From contig BFEA01000016.1 in the NCBI GenBank assembly GCA_003427395.1, forward strand, positions 4,661,242-4,708,830: a stretch of 47,589 nucleotides of DNA, read 5' to 3'. This DNA is from Chara braunii. Taxonomy: Eukaryota; Streptophyta; Charophyceae; Charales; Characeae. Shown here one piece after another: positions 41,001 to 47,589 of this stretch. The notes beneath the pieces were generated by a model that worked only from the letters and a program-made list of their open reading frames with translations, was not told where the DNA came from and made no database searches. A program made the position numbers and the translations under genes. Position 1 is the first letter of the stretch, and every line of letters starts with the position of its first letter.

Positions 41001-42023
41001 GTGGCAGAGGATCAGGAAAGGAGAGAAGTCGTTTGGAAGACAACAGAGATTCTGGCTAGCGGGTTCATAATGTTTGAAAGTTGGCAATGTGAGGGGGAAG
41101 GAAACAGGCTTGCGCTCCTGGGAAAAGCGGTAGTCCAGCGTTGGAGGAACCCCCCGCAGACCCAGATTGTGGAACAAAAGGAACCGGGTAGCTGCGCGGA
41201 GTCGTTGATCTGGATCGACCGATCCCCTCTCAGACAACTGCGAATAGATCCTCTAGCTGAAGTTGGAGCAGGCCAGGCTCCAATGGTGCAACGGCTGGTC
41301 CGTTATTTCTGTCTAAGTACAACACAAAGGAAGGTTACGTATTAGCGAATAGATCTGCCAGATCACCAGCCTCTGTTGCTGTATCAAGGTGGTCCAAGGT
41401 GTTGGGTGAAGCTGCCTCACCATATGAATGAGCTGGAGCTCCTTCCGAATGAAAAGCAAGTGAGCATCCTTTGGCTGATATCCCTGTTAGTGACACCATC
41501 CGCAGTCTAGCTGCAGAGCCAAGGGGTAACAGTATAACTAGGTTGTTCAAGATGCAGGTGGCCATTTGAGTCCACATGGCATCTGCGGTGGGGCTGCCCA
41601 ACATCAAAACGCGTTTGGAAATGGTGGGAACTTCACTGGAAGGAAATGAGGGAGGCACGGCTAGAATGGAACGAGCACTGGGTCCTCTTGGGCTTCCTGC
41701 CCACAGATTGGAATGGAAAGAGAGGATGGGGGTATGTCGCCCAAGTGACAAGAGGCATCATCTGTGAGTGCATCTGGGCAGACAGAAGCAAGGCAAGATT
41801 TGAGAAACACCCCTTGTCAGATGCAGAGATCAACAGAAGAATCAAAGTGGGCCTCAAGCACGCCATCAGAGTGGAGTGGCGAAGAAAAGCCCGGGCATGG
41901 GAGGGCAGCAGGAAACAGAACTCTTGGTTCCTCCATACCGGGGCTCGTCAGAACCGGCTATCTACAGTTCATCCAGACCGAGGGTCAGTGATCTCCAAAT
42001 GGATCTTGGGGAAGGAGGGTTAG
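37995..42023 (+). pseudogene. LINE ORF2: AP endonuclease and reverse transcriptase
   Basis: Nicks target DNA and copies LINE RNA in place. The start ATG 37995 overlaps the ORF1 stop (ATGGATAG). The endonuclease (EEP family) reads MASWNLQGLGDTSDRQ, CLFIQESK, WAIMTIYAPTG and IIAGDWN. Then most of the roughly 90 residues before the final SDHKSV motif (about 38505) are deleted. After a TAG near 38619 and a stop near 38855, the RT follows: GKAPGIDGLTVEFY, WRPISLLNVSYKILVK, DQGAFVQGHSIFNNI, LLIDLEKAYDKVEW and ALADDLFVV (LADD in place of the usual Y/F-ADD, 39912-39929). The usual RQGCPLSP before the palm is shortened to RSLCCPLAP. After TGA 40209 the frame 0 C-terminal region continues with further stops (40515, 40772, 41343) to TAG 42021-42023. 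Confidence 0.8.
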
Positions 42024-42491
42024 TGTATTAGGGACTTAGGCAATCCGGTAAATTATAGAGCCCCTGCGGAGACCAGGGCACTCGGTCCCACAGAGAAGTC
42101 TAGATCAGTTGGAGTGACCACCCAAGAACCAGGACACTCGGTTCCTTAGGGCCGCGGTGGGCCGTTAGGAGAGGGTCGGTATAGTCTCAGTTTTAGGCTA
42201 GAGTACGCTAGCTTAAACGGTAGTTAGTTAGCCGACGACAGTTAAGTGTTCTGGTTAGAACCGTCGCAGGTTTAAGTGAATTCTACTTTAACCAAAATGA
42301 AATGTCAAGTCAAGTCGTACTCATGATCAAGTTCAGGTATGAAGGTAATTAGTTTTGTAACACAGAACTCCGGAGCGCTGGATTCCGCAGGCAAATGCCT
42401 GTAAGCTAAGATGGTTGATGTTGTCAATACTCCGGGTTGAACTGATGCTCCCGAGACTTCTTGGTCGCAGAATATAAAGATTGAGAGTTTT

Positions 42492-42529
<38 letters not shown>
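42024..42529 (+). other. LINE 3' UTR and poly(A) tail
   Basis: About 470 bp with no ORF, then TTTTGTTTT and 33 A (42497-42529). The tail fixes the LINE 3' end and shows insertion from a polyadenylated RNA. The following GTCATTTGAGGG would be the target-site duplication. Confidence 0.8.
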
Positions 42530-42532
<3 letters not shown>

Positions 42533-43239
42533 ATTTGAGGGTTGTGGCAAACATGACATCAAGCTATGTCAATGAAGACAAATCAAAACTGACAGACACA
42601 AGGCAAAGGCAAGATGAATGAGGGAAGTTGAGAGCTCATAATAATCTCAACACACGTGGTCAACGGGGATTCCCAGTTTCAGCTCTTAACTAACAGGTTC
42701 AAAACTGAAATTAGGGTTATGACTTGGTGGCAAGTTTGGTGAAAATGACCCTTGGATTTTGTTATAAATGGCATGACAAGTTGTTTGAAAATTAGGGTAT
42801 TTGTTAACCGCCTCTCGACATGAAAAGCATAATCAGCGCTATAAGTCTCAGCTCGCACTCCTTCCTCTAAGGCTTATTCTCGATCTCAGTCTCCCTGAGC
42901 GTATAGCATCATGCCAATGTATCTTTTGAGATAGTGGCACAGCCTCATAGGAATGAATTGCCACCTGAGAGAACTGACATCGAAAAAGGTCAGTCAAATA
43001 CAAGGGTTTTTATATATGCCCATGCACATGCCGAGTATTACTCCCACGCTAACAAATATATGGCCTTGAGAAGTTCCCTCTCCTCAGATCACCAAACCCA
43101 GATGGTTCAGTCAGTGCTTCAATATCAATCTCAATTGGAGAGATGTACTTTTTTGCCAAGTCCACAAGGTAACCTCCCATACCAACTATTGAAAGGAACA
43201 GGTGACCTTCGATAATCTGAATATTGCTTAGGACCGAAC
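42530..43239. other. AT-richer flank of the LINE, no gene recognised
   Basis: Beyond the LINE tail, composition shifts towards A/T. The longest + frame (42934-43215) has no recognisable motif. Possibly the host side of the insertion or 3' flank of the minus-strand gene fragments that follow. Confidence 0.3.
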
Positions 43240-43740
43240 TAGTAGATTAACTTTTTCGTTCTCAAGCTCTAGGTTGACGGCTCGTTCATCAAGATAAGTT
43301 TTTGTTGCAGCCAATACCGAGTCAAAGCACTCATGAGCCTCATTTCCTCTCTTGATGTAGGGTCTCAGATCATACATTGATGTCTGAATGAACTGTGTGA
43401 GAACAACATAGATGGAGATATCCACCTCCCTGAAACCAATGACATTGACATAGAGATAAGGTACAACTTTCTTGGAAACACTCCGATTGACGTTGGTAAA
43501 GACTGACCCATTGACTGAGAATGAAGGAACTGTGCTGATGAGAATGACAATCTCTGCTGATTTTTTATAATCTCTTTGGCTTGCTTGACTGTCTCAAATG
43601 ATGTGGTTATGCTGATTGTCTCACCGTTCTGATCCTGGTAATATATTGTGTACTTGATTATGGCTTATCTTTTGATAACTTTGAGTCCTTTGTTTCTCAT
43701 CTGCCTCTTGAATAAAGCTATGCAGTTTGTCTCATCATGA
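43240..43740 (-). pseudogene. Unrecognised gene fragment, second tandem unit
   Basis: Minus-strand text that looks like protein, in two frames. The first (about 43740-43555) reads CIALFKRQMRNKGLKVIK, a TAA, then IIKYTIYYQDQNGETISI and FETVKQAKEIIKNQQ. The second (about 43560-43228) reads IVILISTVPSFSVNGSVF, VVPYLYVNVIGFREVDISI, SMYDLRPYIKRGNEAHECF and DERAVNLELENEKVN, then a stop near 43228. The first half is similar to 44184-43897. The switch of frame just after NQQ could be an exon border or a frameshift. Function unknown. Confidence 0.38.
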
Positions 43741-43896
43741 TTTTCATCCCACTTGTTTGAGCTCCTTTGTTGTATGTTAAAGGTTACCTATATAACATTT
43801 TTCTTCCTCATCTCTTTCTGACTTTTGATTGAGTTTTAACTGATTGTTTGAGTTGAAAAGTATGTACAGGGTCCGAAAGATGACTGTCAGGGTAAT

Positions 43897-44184
43897 TCAC
43901 TGCTGACCGCTGACAATCTTCCTAGCTCGCTCGATAGTTTCAACATAGGAATCACTGTTGTGCAGTTTCATATCTTGTCCGTGGAAATAGAAAATGTACT
44001 TAATGAACTTTTGATCTTTCATTAGCTCGAGTGTTCTCTCCCTCATCGTTTTCTTATATGATTTCATTTCCTCAAAGGTTTTGTCCTCCCACCCGTCCAC
44101 TTTGTCTCGGTAAAGAGTGTAGGGCATCACCAAAATGTTCTTGCTGTACATTTTTATTTTCTTTTGTCCATTTAAAAGTTTCAT
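43897..44184 (-). CDS. Unrecognised gene fragment, first tandem unit (95 aa)
   Basis: Open minus-strand frame beginning MKLLNGQKKIKMYSKNIL and ending ERARKIVSGQQ-stop. Lys- and Glu-rich, no membrane segment or known motif. EMKSYKKTMRERTLELMKD, KYIFYFHGQD and YVETIERARKIVSGQQ line up with the unit at 43740-43555 (KRQMRNKGLKVIK, KYTIYYQDQN, FETVKQAKEIIKNQQ), so the two are diverged tandem copies. It may be an exon and not a complete gene: the TGA follows CAGCAG at exactly the point where the other copy changes frame. Could be host, viral or transposon-derived. Confidence 0.38.
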   Translation of the reverse strand: MKLLNGQKKIKMYSKNILVMPYTLYRDKVDGWEDKTFEEMKSYKKTMRERTLELMKDQKFIKYIFYFHGQDMKLHNSDSYVETIERARKIVSGQQ

Positions 44185-44613
44185 GATACTTTCAGAACCG
44201 TTGTTTATGTTTAACAGTTAATGGTTTTCGATAATTATCTTATTGTCTCAAGAAGTGAGGAATGATGCTCTCGGAGTCACTGCTGGTGATTACTGCTGGG
44301 ATTTTCTACAGAGTCTCACTATTGGGTTTCTCAGTTAGCGACCAGTTGCTTGCCACCCAACAAAAAACCTATTGCTAAGGCTCTCAACAAATTGCTTGTT
44401 GCTAACTATCTATCAGTGGAGACTGAGGTTGCATAAAGTTCATTCACATATGGCATAGGGGTTCTATTGTGCATTGTCCCCGTTCGTATATAGAACAGGG
44501 GAGTTATGTGGAACCTGGTTGTGTCACTAACTTTTCTCAAGTGAGCAGAGTAAGGTAAACTAAAATAAAATTTATCTTCACATGAATAGTTACCAGAGCA
44601 CACTCTTTACACC
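44185..44613. other. Region without recognisable genes
   Basis: AT-rich spacer between the coding-like fragments and the minisatellite. No motif seen. Confidence 0.3.
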
Positions 44614-45340
44614 GGGTACCACTAATGGCAAACCTCATTCAAATGATATATAGAGCACCACTAACAATAAAACCTGCTTGATTAGTACAAAAAATGTAAC
44701 AATTGGTGAACCCTGTTTAAATAGTGCACAAGGAGGGTAGCAACCATGCTCAATTAGCACATAGGGTACTGCAGGCAGTGAACCTCGTTCACATGGTATT
44801 TAAAGTATTGTCGATGATGGACACCGTAGTACACAGCGTACAACTGGCAACGGACCCCACTAAGTAGTATACAACGTACTACTGACGGTAAGCCCCACTT
44901 TGAATACTTCACACAGTACAACTCACGAAAACCTCAGAAAACTATGTAGAATATCATTCTTGATTATCTTCGTTTGGATATTACGCAAAATACCAGTAGA
45001 GGTAAGTCTCACTTTGTATAACATACAGGGTATCACTAGTCGTTACCTCTACTCGTTTTTAGCACAGGATACAACAAGTGTCTCCCTCCGCCCGAATACT
45101 GCAACGGATATCATTAACCTCGACTCACACTCATATACGATGCAAAGTGTCGTCGATCACAGCCCCAGTCCGTAATGGTGCAGAGATTGCTAAGACACGT
45201 TGTTCCAATTCATATACAACGCAAGAGGTAAATTTATGTAGTTTTTCCTCATGTACAAAGCAGGGTGTTGCTCAAGGTAGGTTTTGTTTAAATACTACGC
45301 CGGGTGGTTGGGCACAGCCTCTATTCATTTGGGGTTAATC
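44614..45340. repeat. Degenerate minisatellite of about 40 bp, about 17 units
   Basis: Units resemble GGGTACCACTAATGGCAAAC followed by CTCATTCAAATGGTACACA. Matching unit starts fall at about 44616, 44655, 44696, 44737, 44766, 44805, 44838, 44876, 44916, 44989, 45030, 45068, 45107, 45147, 45185, 45227, 45265 and 45304. Spacing is mostly 38-41 bp, with one unit missing or unreadable near 44950. Neighbouring units are much diverged, so it is an old array. No frame is conserved. Confidence 0.7.
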
Positions 45341-45910
45341 AAACAAAGACTAATTCGTAATTTCCAGATTGTAGTGAACAACTTCAAAATCCTATGTCAA
45401 CAAAGAGAAAAAACCTTATAAGATTTTATCACAACATTCGAGAACGAACTTTCACTAATCGGGACATTGGAGGATATTTTGAAAGATCGACCAATCATAA
45501 AGAACAGACTAGCAAGCATGCTCAGGCCTTAAAGCTTTACTAAAATTAGTCCAGTTATGAAAATTTTGTGAATAATTATCATTAACTTTTGTAACAATTA
45601 TAGAATTTTACCTGACCCGAAATTTTAGTTTGCGAATATTAACAACTGCAAATTCAAGGTCGAGTCTCAATGAAGTATACATATGACAAGGTTAGTAACT
45701 CTGACTACTCAAACTCTATACTAATTGCGTTACTTATCTCTCCTCATGTTAACTCAACGCTCAACATTTGCATACAGAAGATCATCTCCTTTCTTTTAAT
45801 CACAATCTACTAAGTATTTAGCCAATAGGGTAAGTTGTCCTTCGCAACAAAAACCATTTTTTTCCCATCACCGACAACAAAGAAACTCAATGAGGGTCAA
45901 GGAATCGCAC
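45341..45910. other. Region without recognisable genes
   Basis: AT-rich sequence after the minisatellite with only short frames; nothing recognised. Confidence 0.3.
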
Positions 45911-46111
45911 TCAAGATGGATTTGTTTTCAAAACCGACTCATTCAATCTCCCTCCTCCCCGTTGTTTTTTCTTCCTCCGCGTATATGTGAAGTAGATTTG
46001 GAATGAAGCATCAATAACTTCTATTTTATAATGCTCTAGATGATTAAATCTCGACTCACGAGCATAACTTTGTTGGTATAAACCGTCCAGAGATTGCTTG
46101 ATGAATGACGT
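45911..46111 (-). CDS. Candidate exon, unknown protein (67 aa)
   Basis: Open minus-strand frame starting MDTSFIKQSLDGLYQQSY right after TATATTTTCACAG, a strong 3' splice-site sequence. It continues HLEHYKIEVIDASFQIYF and ends in a basic Gly-rich tail (RRKKKQRGGGR) before a stop at 45911. No known domain. It could belong with the fragments at 44184-43240, which lie downstream on the same strand, but no joining evidence is visible. Confidence 0.3.
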   Translation of the reverse strand, partial: TSFIKQSLDGLYQQSYARESRFNHLEHYKIEVIDASFQIYFTYTRRKKKQRGGGRLNESVLKTNPS

Positions 46112-46144
46112 GTCCATCTGTGAAAATATAGTTAATCTTAACAT

Positions 46145-46585
46145 GAGCCAAGTCGTTATCTAACCACATCAAACCTTACCAATCGCCTTATTTTCAATAA
46201 GAGACGAAGAGATTTTACGTCGATTAGCCCGAAAACGTCCTTAACAACATCACAAGGAAAAGGTAACTCTTGTTAATGTTATATTTCATCTTTTTCCCTC
46301 CCCACGTTCGTAGAGAATTATAGGAAATTTAAACAAAAAAACTTAATAACCCAAAACATTTCTCGATGAACTTACGGTTCAACAACGAGTCCACAAAGAC
46401 AAGAGAAGGCATGAAACAAACTCAAACTGTTATTAAGTGACATTCCATGGGTGCAAAGAAAAATAGTTTTTGCATTGACTAAGAACTCGATTTAACTCGG
46501 TGAAAAAATATTCCAATTTTCAATTACCATAGACACTTTTTGGCAGACCATGATCACACTTGCCAAGTCTTCAAACTGACTACGT
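46145..46585. other. AT-rich region without recognisable genes
   Basis: Nothing recognised except ACACTTTTTGGCAGACCATG at about 46535, which resembles the CTTTGGCAG half of the LTR module and adjoins the LTR fragment that follows. Confidence 0.3.
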
Positions 46586-46890
46586 TGTCGAGCGCATCGG
46601 CTCCCACATTTTAAGCAAAGCGCGGGAGCCTTCCCGACCATGTCACGCAAGAGTTAAACAAAACAAAACAAAATCAAGAGATAACTTGGGAACGACGCAA
46701 AATAATTCCGCGATCCTTCAAGGCGACCGTGGTTGCGTCGTCCCTTCGTCGCTTTGGCCTGGTGCGCCAGCTGTACATCCCGCGATCCCCTACGACAGGA
46801 GAGGTTTCCGCGGTGTCGAGCGCATCGGTCCGGCACCGCACAAGGGCAGCGCGGGATCCTCCCGACCGTGTCACGCAGGAGTTGGACTTA
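46586..46890 (-). mobile_element. LTR 3'-end fragments (copy f), two in tandem
   Basis: TGTCGAGCGCATCGG occurs at 46586 and again at 46814, each being the reverse complement of an LTR terminus. The first fragment (46586-46813) covers U5, including the terminal hairpin with a changed stem (GGCTCCC/GGGAGCC, 46599-46630) and CACGCAAGAG. The second (46814-46890) is a shorter, more diverged terminus. No TATA or upstream LTR blocks follow. Confidence 0.65.
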
Positions 46891-47155
46891 AACCACCAGT
46901 ACCTTCCCCAGTGTTGGGAAATTACGTGATACTAACCAGTACCCGAAGTTTTCGGGGGTCGGACAGAGGGTCGGCAATGTCCCAAAAGTCGTATTTTTTT
47001 TTTTGCCCGTGCACGAAAGGGAAAGGAAAAAAAACGGGCCTTTGTACTGCAATGATGTCGGGCAGGGATGTCTAGGAGACCGTGCTCACACAGCCTCACA
47101 GTCTTGCATGCATCTTACGGCAAAGAACTTGTTGTTTTTTGTTTTTTGTTTTTAT
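46891..47155. other. Region without recognisable genes
   Basis: Short unique stretch with T and A runs (46997-47008, 47027-47034). Only weak frames. Confidence 0.3.
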
Positions 47156-47589
47156 TTGTTTGTTATGAGTACCTTGCCAACGAGGCAGGGCGGAATCCGT
47201 GATCTGCTCATGTATTGTTTCCTCAGATGATTGTAACACTGATGTATCCAACCGTTTTCAAGGCCGAATCCATGTTTTTCATTTTTTTTTTTTTTTTTTC
47301 ATTTTCTGAACTTTGACAATCTGAATCCGTGATCTGCTCGACCTGTGTTCCATCAGAGGATTGTAACCCTGATCACACTGGCACTTACGAGAATGTATCT
47401 TGCCATTTTCAAGAGCGAATCCATGTTTGTCCGTTTTTTTTTTGTTTTTTTTTTTTTTTAAATCTGACAACCTTGCCACGGGGCTGAGATGCCCTCACTG
47501 AAGGCATACTCACACTTACACTTCCGAGAATGTATACAGCTGCAATCAGGCCCAGAGCTTTGTTTCTTTTTCTTGTTTTCTGAGTTTTC
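47156..47589 (-). pseudogene. Three decaying copies of a cysteine-bearing exon
   Basis: On the minus strand three related units occur at about 47589-47462, 47430-47320 and 47278-47160. The first reads CIHSRKCKCEYAFSEGISA and then WQGCQ; the second HGFALENGKIHSRKCQCDQ and GYNPLMEHRSSRSRIQ; the third HGFGLENGWIHQCYNHL. The spacing of Cys and the C-x-C plus GY pattern suggest an EGF-like repeat, but each unit is too short to be sure. Two units end at GGCAAGGT (donor-like) and A-rich stretches separate them, as in an exon duplicated together with its intron. The third unit has lost the C-x-C. The first continues beyond the window. Confidence 0.38.

Larger units (their letters stand above)
29738..42529 (+). 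mobile_element. LINE (non-LTR retrotransposon), degraded, split by a solo LTR
   Basis: Plus-strand order: two 5' monomers, ORF1 with a CCHC knuckle, the LTR insertion (32573-37289), the ORF1 C-terminal part, ORF2 (endonuclease, RT and C-terminal region), a 3' UTR and a 33-A tail (42497-42529). The domain order is that of an L1-like plant or algal LINE. Without the LTR the visible length is about 8.1 kb. The 5' limit may lie further upstream. Frameshifts, stops and deletions make it inactive. Confidence 0.85.

Overview
The window looks like repeat-dominated nuclear DNA from a large eukaryotic genome. It has eukaryotic TATA boxes and 3' splice-site-like signals, a Ty3/gypsy LTR retrotransposon, a LINE with endonuclease and reverse transcriptase, tRNA-like Pol III boxes, kilobase-scale microsatellites, and two assembly gaps (11101-11828 and 27310-27753). 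The LINE ORF1 and gypsy protein styles remind me of elements in charophyte algae such as Chara. That is recollection only and not proven. I see no intact host gene, no rRNA and no functional tRNA gene.

Layout. 1-12757 consists of three copies (a, b, c) of one unusually long LTR family that begins TGTCGGGG and ends ..CGACA. Copy a is 1-3885 (+), b is 3955-7790 (+) and c is 7795-12757 (-). Copies b and c form a large inverted repeat. Copy c is also the 3' LTR of a minus-strand gypsy element whose internal region is 12758-20393, with a tRNA-Asp-type primer binding site at 20374-20391. Its truncated 5' LTR (copy d) is 20394-21855. The gypsy reads gag, protease, RT, RNase H, integrase, broken by six premature stops and three frame changes. 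One frame change sits on a canonical -1 slippery heptamer.

21856-29737 is accessory and low-complexity DNA: poly-T runs, a tRNA-derived SINE-like segment, one unrecognised 171-residue ORF, a 1.7-kb polypyrimidine CTC/TTC tract, CT microsatellites around the second gap, and several hairpins. 29738-42529 is a degraded LINE on the + strand: two 365-bp 5' monomers, ORF1 with a CCHC knuckle, ORF2 with endonuclease and RT, and a 33-A tail. Its ORF1 is split by a 4.7-kb solo LTR (copy e, 32573-37289) of the same family as copies a-d.

42530-47589 changes character. It appears AT-richer and holds unrecognised minus-strand coding fragments that look like degenerate tandem paralogues, a degenerate minisatellite of about 40 bp, LTR 3'-end fragments (copy f), and three decaying copies of a cysteine-containing exon.

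The most interesting object is the LTR family itself. It is about 4.7 kb long or more, rich in hairpins whose two arms change together between copies, contains a tRNA-like unit and two TATA-like sites, carries an inverted copy of its own 5'-end module, and in three copies contains two conserved protein-like ORFs preceded by splice-acceptor-like sequences.
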